Source of the DNA: a virus | Direction: 5' to 3' (one strand) | DNA length: 44,428 nucleotides | IMG/VR virus record: IMGVR_UViG_3300031951_000338 | Location: 1 to 44,428 of that record | Translations under genes and position numbers: made by a program | Notes under the pieces: generated by a model | What the model was told of the DNA's origin: nothing | What the model saw: the letters and a program-made list of their open reading frames with translations, nothing else | Database searches by the model: none | Part shown: piece by piece, positions 11,582-19,200 of the stretch | Layout of the letters: the number at the start of each line of letters is the position of its first letter | How positions within the stretch are numbered: the first letter of the stretch is position 1

Positions 11582-14447
11582 TCTTCCACTCCTCTGGGAT
11601 CTGTGTCTTGAATATGTACAGGTACACGGGGTCTGTACCGAACCCGCCGTTCCATCCGGTCGTCAGCCTACCTTTCTTGACCTCGGTGAGATAGCCACGT
11701 TGCCGCATATCCTCTTCGAACTCACGCGACGAGATGTTTCGATCTTGCAGATATTTCTTGAACTCTGTCTTCGACACTTGTAGCAAGTTCTCATCAACAG
11801 AGATGCGAGCGACGATCTGATTGCGCGGCTCTACTTTCACTCGCTTGTCGTGCAACACCAAAATGCTGTTGAGGTTCTTGTTGATGTATTCGCCAAGCAA
11901 GGCGCTGTAGTCTGTCCGATTGACTTCGATCACTGTGTCGCGGATGTTGATCAACTCTTTGATCGTGCTTTTGTATATGCGTTCAAGATCGTAGTTAATG
12001 ATGCCTGCGTTGTTCGCGACCTCTCCTGCTGTGAACATCGACGCTACGCCGTTAGCGTGGAAGCGATACGCAGAGTCATGTCCGAAGTCAGCAGCGAACC
12101 GCGCTAGCCATCTGTTGATCATGTCTCGGATAGCGTTGTCGGTGTACTGCATCAAGGCTTGCACAAACTTCGGCCCCGCATGACCGTAGTTAAAGTTAAA
12201 CGGGTCGAAGATCATGCGACCGATACTGCCACCACCTATCTCAAGTGCTTCAGGCTTTGCAAGCATGAACTCCATGAGCCGTGCGGCTTCCCCGTCTGGA
12301 TTAACTTTGTAGGATTCCAGCTTTGCGTATAACGGCTGATTAGTCGTGATGATGGCGATCATCGACCCGGCCATTTCATACTCACGCTCAGCATTGACGG
12401 ATGCTTGCATACGGATCTTCGTCTTGCCATGCGACACTTTGTGGATCATGTCTGAGATCCACTTGCCCTCACGATTCGATGCCTCGTCAAGGCCGAACGG
12501 AAGATTGCGTAGAGATAGATAGCGCCCAGTAAATCCGTTCTCCGTCGTCTCACATACGCTTAGCTCTTTCGGGTTGCCCCAGATGCTTAGCGCCCCGTAC
12601 AAAGCACCGGTCTTGGCTACACCTGACTTGCCTGTAAAGGAAATGGTGACACCTGAAGTTGATGTATAGCACATCAATGGCGACCCAAATCCAGCGAGCA
12701 TGGCGAGTGCATGTAGCTCGAACCCCGGCGCGTTAAGTTCTTGAGCCGACTGCTGCCACTTCTCGTATGTACCGCGCGGATGCAGTAGTCGTGACACGCC
12801 TTTCACAAACGGTGATGTTGGGGCGTCTGTAACTTCGCCTGTCTTTTTTATCTCGCGTGTGCCGATGACGAACGATCGATCGACCCACGAGTCGTCGAAG
12901 ATATTTTCAGTCCAGCCCATCTGCATCCGCATAACTTCAGCTTGTCCCGAGGTCTGCATATACTGCCCCCATTTGATTACGTAGTTCATGATTGATTGCG
13001 AGTTATGGTGTGAAAACAATACGCCATTTGAGGTAAGAAGTGAGCGGAAAGTTTCTTGCGCATACACCGACCTCATCGGTAACAGGAATGATCGACGCGC
13101 GTCACGTGGTAGATCCACATGCATCATCAAACACTCGCCGTCGTGTGGACTATAGATCCTGCGAATTGGATAAAAGTCGTACGGAAAGATCATCTCTACA
13201 TCTTGCGGATGTTTCTTCCCTTTTTTGTCGATTTTCGGTGGCGGCTGGTAGTAGATACCACCTTTCTCCCCTCTCATGAATGGGAAGAGGGCATTCGGGA
13301 AACTTTGAATACCTTGGGAATCCTCGTCCGTCCGAATTGGGTCCGTCTCATTGGACGGGGGAGCAACTTTAAAGACTCGGGCGAGAGAAATAGGGCTGTT
13401 GATCTTTCCTCGATGTTGACATCCATCACAGTGATCGGGGTAGTTCTCAAGGAACCATTGGCAGGTTCGGGGGGCATCGAGACGTTCTGCTTTTTGTTTT
13501 GTCTCTTCATGGCTGTAGCCGTCGTAGTCTTCGGATAGTTTGTGGATTGCTGTGTCGCCGTCGTCGCAGAATCTCGCAATCGATAGCCCCGCCCACCACA
13601 GCGGCTCTACCAAATCTCGTGCGTTAATGATGATGTTCTTGATCTGATTACAGCCAACATCATCGAGACTCTTTGCGGCGAGTTGTTCAAACGACCGCTC
13701 GAAGTTGTCGTTCTTCAGAAACTTCTTAGTCTCTTCGTCTAGCCCTTTGTGCGCGGAGGCTAAGATTTCTTTGACATCAAACGGCGGCTCACCTAAGAAT
13801 TCTTTGAACTCGTCGAAAGAATATATGTGCAGCTCGTCGCTAAGAACTTTCGTATGTTGTGGGGTTTCAGCGGAGTAATTGACGGAATCGATCCATCGCA
13901 TACAGCGGGCGGCGTCTGTGGAGTTTGCATTTGGGTCGAAGTCAATGTGCTTTCTGCACAGGTCTCGGAAAAGTTTGGCGTATGGGATGAATTCATGTTT
14001 CGGGATCTGCGTATCAAAGACCCAATAAGCATGAATACCAACTCCTGAATCCACGCGGAACGGTTCTGGTAACTCTGCTTCTTGTATCAATCTATCTAGC
14101 GCGGCGATGGCTTCTTCTTTTGTCGCGTACCCCATCTTCGCTTTGACAGCAGCGGGGCCGACATCGATGTCGAGGAACACCGTCTTCAGAAAAGCGCAAG
14201 TCTCGGCATCTCGCTTCGGGCCGGGGAAGATGCCCATCGCAACGTAGATATTATATTTGTCCGCCTTCTTCAGTTGTTCAACTTTGTCGTACGCCTCCTC
14301 TAATGATTCCACCCAATGATGTTTCCATGCGTATGGGCTTGGCTTGTGTGGCGCATCTGGATCGCGCATTGTCGAGTCCGCTGCACCGATGCAGTACATG
14401 CCTCCTTCCATGACTGGAAGAGCTTTCTCATAAAATTGTTTTAGCAT
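11553..14447 (-). CDS. Bifunctional primase-helicase (AEP-like primase plus DUF927/AAA helicase)
   Basis: 964 residues. N-terminal archaeo-eukaryotic-primase-like domain: FLDIDVG with Asp93 and Asp95, DSGVGIHAYW at 133-142, and DAARCMRWI at 178-186. A PriCT-like linker ends in a Cys cluster (C329, C340, C343). The C-terminal DUF927-type helicase has Walker A TGKSGVAKT at 605-613, Walker B FGLDEAS around 651-657 and a sensor-like IAIITTNQ. It should prime and unwind phage DNA for the polymerase encoded further right. There is no clear ribosome site: a truncated CCTGACA palindrome sits directly before the ATG and a terminator lies 14 nt upstream, so expression may need its own signal. Confidence 0.85.
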   Translation of the reverse strand: MLKQFYEKALPVMEGGMYCIGAADSTMRDPDAPHKPSPYAWKHHWVESLEEAYDKVEQLKKADKYNIYVAMGIFPGPKRDAETCAFLKTVFLDIDVGPAAVKAKMGYATKEEAIAALDRLIQEAELPEPFRVDSGVGIHAYWVFDTQIPKHEFIPYAKLFRDLCRKHIDFDPNANSTDAARCMRWIDSVNYSAETPQHTKVLSDELHIYSFDEFKEFLGEPPFDVKEILASAHKGLDEETKKFLKNDNFERSFEQLAAKSLDDVGCNQIKNIIINARDLVEPLWWAGLSIARFCDDGDTAIHKLSEDYDGYSHEETKQKAERLDAPRTCQWFLENYPDHCDGCQHRGKINSPISLARVFKVAPPSNETDPIRTDEDSQGIQSFPNALFPFMRGEKGGIYYQPPPKIDKKGKKHPQDVEMIFPYDFYPIRRIYSPHDGECLMMHVDLPRDARRSFLLPMRSVYAQETFRSLLTSNGVLFSHHNSQSIMNYVIKWGQYMQTSGQAEVMRMQMGWTENIFDDSWVDRSFVIGTREIKKTGEVTDAPTSPFVKGVSRLLHPRGTYEKWQQSAQELNAPGFELHALAMLAGFGSPLMCYTSTSGVTISFTGKSGVAKTGALYGALSIWGNPKELSVCETTENGFTGRYLSLRNLPFGLDEASNREGKWISDMIHKVSHGKTKIRMQASVNAEREYEMAGSMIAIITTNQPLYAKLESYKVNPDGEAARLMEFMLAKPEALEIGGGSIGRMIFDPFNFNYGHAGPKFVQALMQYTDNAIRDMINRWLARFAADFGHDSAYRFHANGVASMFTAGEVANNAGIINYDLERIYKSTIKELINIRDTVIEVNRTDYSALLGEYINKNLNSILVLHDKRVKVEPRNQIVARISVDENLLQVSKTEFKKYLQDRNISSREFEEDMRQRGYLTEVKKGRLTTGWNGGFGTDPVYLYIFKTQIPEEWKNGPAADAGA

Positions 14448-14449
14448 CT

Positions 14450-14459
14450 GTTGTCAGGG
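14450..14459 (-). repeat. Truncated copy of the CCTGACA palindrome
   Basis: Read on the minus strand this is CCCTGACAAC, identical to the left part of the copies at 21454, 32493 and 33056. The right arm is missing and replaced by AG directly followed by the primase-helicase ATG. It could be a decayed copy or a half-operator. Confidence 0.5.
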
Positions 14460-14460
14460 T

Positions 14461-14484
14461 CAAAAAAGGCGAGACTCGCTCGCC
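14461..14484 (-). terminator. Rho-independent terminator between HTH gene and primase-helicase
   Basis: On the minus strand: stem GGCGAG, loop CGAGT, stem CTCGCC, then six T residues. It is 28 nt past the HTH gene stop and 14 nt before the primase-helicase start, so it would limit read-through from the upstream replication genes into the primase-helicase. Confidence 0.8.
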
Positions 14485-14512
14485 TATGAAGGTCGTAGAT
14501 GGTGGGGGCCAC

Positions 14513-14830
14513 CTACTCTTGCTTGTTTTGCATACCTAGCTCTTCAAGGTATGCCTTTGCTCCTTTCTTGTTATCGACCGGCAATCTACCGGCATCTAGA
14601 TCTTTCTGAATCCGTGCGGTCAGAGACTCCACCATCAACATATTCTTGAAGCGAAGTTTCTCCCCTCGGAACCATGTGTAGACTGTCATGCGTGACACAC
14701 CAAGAAACTGTGCCACGAAAGCAGCGGGCAGATTAGCTTTGATACATAGCCTTGCTAGATCAATACCCGCGCTCTCGCGTTCTGTCTTGGTCACGTAGTC
14801 TACGAACTCTTGACTATATGACCTCGACAT
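14513..14830 (-). CDS. Small helix-turn-helix DNA-binding protein
   Basis: 105 residues from the ATG at 14830, one base after the upstream stop (TGATATG), with AAGAAGAG as the ribosome site; a longer in-frame extension would run into the upstream gene and is not credible. The centre, AAFVAQFLGVSRMTVYTWF, is a clean helix-turn-helix with recognition helix SRMTVYTWFRG. Related proteins occur widely in phage replication modules, usually annotated as regulators. It is a candidate reader of one of the palindromes described here, but nothing in the sequence proves it. Confidence 0.8.
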   Translation of the reverse strand: MSRSYSQEFVDYVTKTERESAGIDLARLCIKANLPAAFVAQFLGVSRMTVYTWFRGEKLRFKNMLMVESLTARIQKDLDAGRLPVDNKKGAKAYLEELGMQNKQE

Positions 14831-14831
14831 A

Positions 14832-15662
14832 TCAGCTCTTCTTGGACCACTTCTTGATGACTTCGCTCGTCTCAGCGGTCTTGGTCTCGTTGAGCCCCGC
14901 GCTCTCGCGCAGCACAGGTTGCGCCCGTGTGGCTTCACCTGCGGGCTCGTCAGCCTTGTAGACCGTCATCTTGATCGCGCTCTCTGCTGCTGGGCTCTTC
15001 GCTTGGTTAGCGAGCACGGCGAGATCTTCGTCCGGTACAACCCCGGCCACACTGAACATCACCTTTGGAGTTGGCGATTTAGTATCAAACGCCATGCGAG
15101 TGATTACGCGCCCCGCTGCGACGTTGTGTGCTGCGAGATACATGATGTACGGACGGAACGGATAGCGACCGTTGTCTTCCTCACCAAACACAGAAGTAGC
15201 CGGAAGCGTCAAGTGCATCACGTCGCCCGACGGATCATTGGGAAGAACCACTGCTGTACGCCAAGACAGACGGCACGCCGCGCTGTTGTTCCGCCCCGAG
15301 CCTTTGATTGACTTCGGGCAGTTCGAGCACTTGTCGGACATCGGACTCGGGACTTCCGCATCCGGGGTATCGGAATCAGTAGACCAGCAAGTCGGGCTGA
15401 TCCGCTCGCCTTCCACGTAGTCTTGCTCGTAGTACGTACGCGCGGGCTTGTGCGCCATCTTGACGAAGATGATGTTCATGTGACGGTCTTCGATCGCGCC
15501 GACCTCTTTACCGCCAACATACTTGCGGAAGACGCCGCCCTTGATCGAGATACGCTTCGTGCCCCCACGACTACCACCTGCGATGGCGGCGGTATCTTCA
15601 TCGAGCCCGGTTTGAACGAGTGCAGGATTGTTAGCGATGAGGGTTGCGAGTTCATTAGCCAT
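14832..15662 (-). CDS. Putative single-stranded DNA-binding protein with Cys cluster
   Basis: 276 residues. AAGGAAAG ribosome site ~9 nt before the ATG. There is a beta-rich core with an aromatic ARTYYEQDYVEG, then SPTCWS, a CSNC pair and an ACR cysteine in one segment that could bind zinc, and a long charged, disordered C-terminal tail ending in KKWSKKS. This arrangement matches phage proteins found beside primase and polymerase genes and commonly proposed as ssDNA-binding proteins. The tail is basic at its tip rather than the acidic tip of bacterial SSB. Assignment rests on neighbourhood and composition. Confidence 0.55.
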   Translation of the reverse strand: MANELATLIANNPALVQTGLDEDTAAIAGGSRGGTKRISIKGGVFRKYVGGKEVGAIEDRHMNIIFVKMAHKPARTYYEQDYVEGERISPTCWSTDSDTPDAEVPSPMSDKCSNCPKSIKGSGRNNSAACRLSWRTAVVLPNDPSGDVMHLTLPATSVFGEEDNGRYPFRPYIMYLAAHNVAAGRVITRMAFDTKSPTPKVMFSVAGVVPDEDLAVLANQAKSPAAESAIKMTVYKADEPAGEATRAQPVLRESAGLNETKTAETSEVIKKWSKKS

Positions 15663-15674
15663 GATTGACTTTCC

Positions 15675-16106
15675 TTACTTGGTGGGTTTACGAACAACTA
15701 CGCCATACTCACGCATGACGTTTACTCCGGGAGGCAGACCGTCTTTCTCTAGCCGACCTTCCATGAATTCCTTGAAGTTACTTTGATGAATGCGACGCTC
15801 TAGCAGTTCGATCGCGCCGTGTTCAAGAACAAAGTTTCTGAAGTTCGGCCAATCGTTGCAGTAGAACCTCTCGTTCAACTTGCGCACGACCGTGCCATAA
15901 CCTGTGCGGATGCTACTTGCGTTGATCTCGTTACACTTGTTGAGCAGCAGTCCCTCAATAGTGTTCATATCGTTCGATAGCGCGGCGTCATCAAGCTCGT
16001 ACTTCTCTTTCAGTTGCTGACGTGCCTCGCGGATGTTCATGTATGCCTTGACCAGATCTTCAAAGCCAAGATCACTTTCCATGCTTACTTCAGCGGTCTC
16101 ACTCAT
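15675..16106 (-). CDS. Conserved phage replication-module protein, function unknown
   Basis: 143 residues. The start overlaps the SNF2 gene end by 8 nt (ATGAGTGA). The N-terminus is a helical hairpin (residues ~15-65). The C-terminal half has RTGYGTVVRKLNERFYCNDW and LPPGVNVMREYGVVVRKP, a pattern I know from uncharacterised phage proteins encoded next to SNF2 helicases and ssDNA-binding proteins. No catalytic motif. Likely accessory to DNA replication or recombination. Confidence 0.7.
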   Translation of the reverse strand: MSETAEVSMESDLGFEDLVKAYMNIREARQQLKEKYELDDAALSNDMNTIEGLLLNKCNEINASSIRTGYGTVVRKLNERFYCNDWPNFRNFVLEHGAIELLERRIHQSNFKEFMEGRLEKDGLPPGVNVMREYGVVVRKPTK

Positions 16107-17658
16107 TCTCTAACTCCTGTTTGTACAAATCGACTAACTGACTATGCAGATCCACTTTGTTGCGTAGCATTGTGTACATCTGTCTCTCGATCGCAGACCC
16201 TTGCAGGTGTACGACGGTCATCTTGTTCTGTTGACCGACACGATCGATCCGCGCTATGCATTGCAGATATGTCTCCACACTTGTTACGGGGGACCAGAAG
16301 ACAACGGTATCAGCGGCAGTCAGTGTTACACCGTGCGAAGCCGCCTGAGGTTGAATAACAAGTACACGTGGGTCAGTTTGCTTTTGGAATCGACTGATGA
16401 TGTCTGCTCGATTACGAGCGGTCACGTCTCCGCTTATGATTTCATTGGTCACTCCTTTACTAGTTAAAAATTTGCTGACGAGTTCGATCGTGTGACGGAA
16501 CGGTACAAAGACGATGACCTTGTGCTCAGTCTCTTCCAGTACCTCAAGCAGTGTGTCGAGCCTCGGGCCGATGTCGAACTCAACAATGTCGTTGCCCTCT
16601 GCATACACTGCGCCACCTGAAATCTGTAACAGCTTGCTGACCTTCGCAGCAGCGTTGACCGCTGTGATCTGTACGCCCGCAGTCTCGACGAGCATTTGAT
16701 CCTTGATCAGTTTGTAGTACCTCGCAACCTGCGCAGTCAGTGCGACATGGCGCGTCTGATATGTCACGCTAGGTAGATCAAGGCATTGTGATTTCTCAAA
16801 CCTGATCGCGGGCTGTAGAGCTTGGTACACGAGCTTGCGAGCGTTCACTTTGGGGAGCCAGCGGAAGCGCGAGACTTGATACATCACTTGCTCTTTCCAT
16901 GTGGTCTTCCACTTCGGTACGTTGCCGGGGCAGATGAGCTTGGCAAGGCCGAAGGCGTCCTCAGGGGACTGTGACGCTGGGGTGCCGGTCAACATCCACA
17001 AGCGTGTAGAGGGGGTAAGCAAGCGGCTCAAGGTCTTCCACCGTTTAGTTGAAGTGTTCTTATACGCATTTGCTTCGTCGATGACTATTAGGTCAAACCC
17101 TGATGCCTTGATGTCGTCCTCGACCGTACCCACCCCGTCGTAGTTGATCACGACGAACTCATACTCTCCTCTAATAACTTTCTGGCGCTTCTTCGTGTCA
17201 CCATGCGCTACGGCCGCAGTCCTATGCATCGCCGTCTTGAAGATATCGTCTTGCCATGCGGAGTACATGATCGACAGCGGGCAGATGATCAGCACACGTC
17301 TGATCTGCTTTTCTTGCATCAGATAATCCGCTGCCCAGACTACGGAGGAGGTCTTGCCTGTACCCGCTTCGTTGAAGCAGAAAGCACGATCGCGCATAGA
17401 CAGGAACGCAGCAGTGACGCGCTGATGTTTGAAGGGCTTGTAGAGCCCCGGCCACTTGTAGTCGCGTTCGATTGGTGAGGGTATGTCGGCATACAGCCTT
17501 GCGAGACGTTGCATCTCGTTGATACCCCAGTAGACCAACAGCTCAGAGTGCTGTGTATTACTTTGCAAGACTTCACATCGCTCGATGTGATTTTTAATTG
17601 ATGGTACATCACCGGTCGGTACAACGATACGCAACGCGGTGTTATCAATGACTTCCAT
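16099..17658 (-). CDS. SNF2-family helicase/ATPase
   Basis: 519 residues. Motif Q-like KPFKHQ (75-79), Walker A NEAGTGKTS around 96-104, motif II DEAN at 194-197, motif III LTGTPAS near 223-229, and C-terminal motifs ASHGVTLTAADTVVFWSP and QCIARIDRVGQ, the SNF2 form of motif VI. It lacks chromatin-targeting domains and is the compact phage form. Such enzymes translocate on double-stranded DNA and are found in phage replication/recombination modules. AGGA lies 6 nt before the ATG. The 143-nt leader upstream is unusually structured. Confidence 0.92.
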   Translation of the reverse strand: MEVIDNTALRIVVPTGDVPSIKNHIERCEVLQSNTQHSELLVYWGINEMQRLARLYADIPSPIERDYKWPGLYKPFKHQRVTAAFLSMRDRAFCFNEAGTGKTSSVVWAADYLMQEKQIRRVLIICPLSIMYSAWQDDIFKTAMHRTAAVAHGDTKKRQKVIRGEYEFVVINYDGVGTVEDDIKASGFDLIVIDEANAYKNTSTKRWKTLSRLLTPSTRLWMLTGTPASQSPEDAFGLAKLICPGNVPKWKTTWKEQVMYQVSRFRWLPKVNARKLVYQALQPAIRFEKSQCLDLPSVTYQTRHVALTAQVARYYKLIKDQMLVETAGVQITAVNAAAKVSKLLQISGGAVYAEGNDIVEFDIGPRLDTLLEVLEETEHKVIVFVPFRHTIELVSKFLTSKGVTNEIISGDVTARNRADIISRFQKQTDPRVLVIQPQAASHGVTLTAADTVVFWSPVTSVETYLQCIARIDRVGQQNKMTVVHLQGSAIERQMYTMLRNKVDLHSQLVDLYKQELENE

Positions 17659-17801
17659 GACGATCCTTTACGTGTTGTACTGACCCCTTACGGGGGTTAG
17701 TCGGCTAATTCAGCGAAGAGGAGTCCCGCTAATTAGCTGGCGCGGTTTTGAAGCCTTCCCCAGTCGCCCACTCACGCCTAACAGCGACGCCCTGCAACTG
17801 C
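17659..17801 (-). promoter_or_regulatory. Structured leader upstream of the SNF2 gene
   Basis: A 143-nt gap between HNH stop and SNF2 start, long for this block. It contains three stems in series. One has arms GCTAATTCAGCG (17704-17715) and CGCTAATTAGC (17727-17737), 11 pairs with one bulge. A second has CTGACCCC (17680-17687) and GGGGTTAG (17693-17700). A third has GTCGC (17763-17767) and GCGAC (17784-17788). None is followed by a T-run, so a simple terminator is unlikely. An attenuator, processing site or small RNA is possible. Confidence 0.5.
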
Positions 17802-18056
17802 TCATTTCATCGAACCGTCAGAGTTGCGACGGAACGATCGGTTCTTACTGGGCGATTCAAGTTTGTATCCATCAGCGTTCGTGCCACCCTTGCTCAAGGC
17901 TTTGACGTGCGCCACGTCCTTACCCTTTCGGTTAACACCTTTCTTGTCGAGCGTCCGCCTTGCACGTTGGCGCTCCATGCGGTCTTCATGCTCGCCGCGC
18001 TCGACCTGTTGCTGATACTCTTTTTTATACGGTCTCGGTTTGTTCTTGTATGGCAT
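17802..18056 (-). CDS. Small HNH endonuclease-like protein
   Basis: 84 residues, very basic. GKDVAHVKALSKGGTNADGYKLE followed by SPSKNRSF matches the core of small phage HNH nucleases (xDHxxxLSxGGxN...N), although the first metal ligand pair reads AH rather than DH. Free-standing HNH proteins of this type can nick DNA or assist packaging. Here it sits in the replication block and overlaps the upstream gene by 32 nt. Activity is uncertain because of the altered first motif. Confidence 0.65.
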   Translation of the reverse strand: MPYKNKPRPYKKEYQQQVERGEHEDRMERQRARRTLDKKGVNRKGKDVAHVKALSKGGTNADGYKLESPSKNRSFRRNSDGSMK

Positions 18057-18258
18057 TTTTATCCCTCGCTTGCGTTAGCGCCTCTTCTTGCTGCTGCATG
18101 TGTCGGATGATTAAACTTAAAGCGCGTACTTCTACGATCATGTTCAGTGAGGTCTCACGTGCGGCTAAGAAATCCCGTTTGAGAAGTTCTTGCTCGATTG
18201 TCTTTGTGAGTGCGCGAATGTTGATAAGCGGCATCGCGTGATCAATGACTTCTTCCAT
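18025..18258 (-). CDS. Small helical protein, function unknown
   Basis: 77 residues from the ATG at 18258, which has GAGGA 5 nt upstream and follows the nuclease stop by two bases; upstream in-frame codons belong to the nuclease gene. It is almost entirely helical and charged (two predicted helices, residues ~15-60, then a Gln/Glu-rich tail). No recognised family. It overlaps the HNH gene by 32 nt, suggesting coupled translation. Confidence 0.6.
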   Translation of the reverse strand: MEEVIDHAMPLINIRALTKTIEQELLKRDFLAARETSLNMIVEVRALSLIIRHMQQQEEALTQARDKNAIQEQTETV

Positions 18259-18260
18259 AC

Positions 18261-18923
18261 TTATCCTCGGTGGTATTCGCATGTATCCACTGGGCACCAG
18301 CCGCACAGCGGGGTTTGGTTGGGGTTCCACACATTGCTCGTGTAAGAACCCCGTAAGCGATCGAGATCGGGCGCGAAATATTTTTCCCACATTGACGACA
18401 CCATGTCGCGGGTGTACTCCTCGGTCACAAAACTAGCGTGGGCTACGAACAGTAGCCCAGCCTTGATGCTCTGAAGCTCGGGGAAATGCGCGAATGCCAT
18501 GATAGCCATCAACTTCAACTGATTCGGGTCCGGGTACTTGTTACTGCCAGTCTTGTAGTCAATGACAAACCCACTGTCGCCGTCGATGACCACCAAGTCC
18601 GCAATCCCACGTACCCAGTAATTCTTGCCATAACTGCACGGGGACATGTTTCGGTCAAGCGCCATCTTGAATTCACAAAACTTCTCGCCGGGGATCTCAC
18701 GGACCGCATCCAGCATTGGCTTGTAAATTTCATAGTTCTTCTTTAGGGGTTTACCCTCACGCACATAATCTTCTATGGCTGAGTGAACTTCTGTGCCATA
18801 CCGCATTTGTGGCGTGACACGTTTAGTAAACCGCTTGAGAACCTTGACCTCGTGATACTGCCGAGGGCAATTGATGTAGTCCTTGAGCGAAGAGTATGAC
18901 CAAGTGAAGTCGGTGGCTGACAT
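18261..18923 (-). CDS. Cas4/RecB-like PD-(D/E)XK exonuclease with Fe-S cysteines
   Basis: 220 residues from the ATG at 18923 (GAGGA site); a longer frame exists but overlaps the upstream gene. Nuclease signature: H47 in MRYGTEVHSAI, D109 in VRGIADLVV, and D122-x-K124 in VIDYKTG. One N-terminal cysteine (C19 in INCPRQY) and three C-terminal ones (C207, C210, C215 in CGWCPVDTC) are spaced as in the 4Fe-4S cluster of Cas4 and AddB nucleases. It probably resects DNA ends for recombination, next to the SNF2 helicase and polymerase. No CRISPR array or other cas gene is present, so it is not an adaptation module. Confidence 0.85.
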   Translation of the reverse strand: MSATDFTWSYSSLKDYINCPRQYHEVKVLKRFTKRVTPQMRYGTEVHSAIEDYVREGKPLKKNYEIYKPMLDAVREIPGEKFCEFKMALDRNMSPCSYGKNYWVRGIADLVVIDGDSGFVIDYKTGSNKYPDPNQLKLMAIMAFAHFPELQSIKAGLLFVAHASFVTEEYTRDMVSSMWEKYFAPDLDRLRGSYTSNVWNPNQTPLCGWCPVDTCEYHRG

Positions 18924-18930
18924 AGATCCT

Positions 18931-19170
18931 CTATGGGTTACGGTCGGAAACATCCCCCGTCTTGCCACGCGACCACAAAAACTCAGTCCGTGGCTTTGCG
19001 CCACGCAGTAACAGTTCTGCCTTTGAATACCGTGTGTTGGTATGTCTTGGATAACCGGGACCGACGAAGATTGAGCTGTTTCGGTAGTGTGGGACGTAGG
19101 TGATACCTTTTAGATCGTAGACAATTTGTTCGTGCGTTTCAGCTTTTTCATTCTGTTTCATGATTGACAT
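18931..19170 (-). CDS. Hypothetical protein between nuclease and polymerase genes
   Basis: 79 residues. AAGGA lies 7 nt before the ATG at 19170. The middle, VYDLKGITYVPHYRNSSIFVG, looks like a small beta-sheet unit; the C-terminus is basic. No family recognised. Short gaps on both sides (7 nt to the nuclease gene, 30 nt from the polymerase stop) place it in the same transcript. Confidence 0.55.
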   Translation of the reverse strand: MSIMKQNEKAETHEQIVYDLKGITYVPHYRNSSIFVGPGYPRHTNTRYSKAELLLRGAKPRTEFLWSRGKTGDVSDRNP

Positions 19171-19200
19171 AACGGCTTCCTTTGACTATATCGGGTTGGT

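Noticed and set aside
14513-14830. Lysogeny repressor
   Set aside because: The HTH protein is short, lacks a cleavage or dimerisation domain, and no integrase or attachment site is visible.
17659-17801. tRNA or hammerhead ribozyme in the SNF2 leader
   Set aside because: No T-loop consensus and no CUGAUGA/GAA ribozyme core; only generic stems are supported.
18261-18923. Cas4 as sign of a phage CRISPR system
   Set aside because: No repeats, cas1 or cas2; the gene sits with recombination and replication genes as in many phages.
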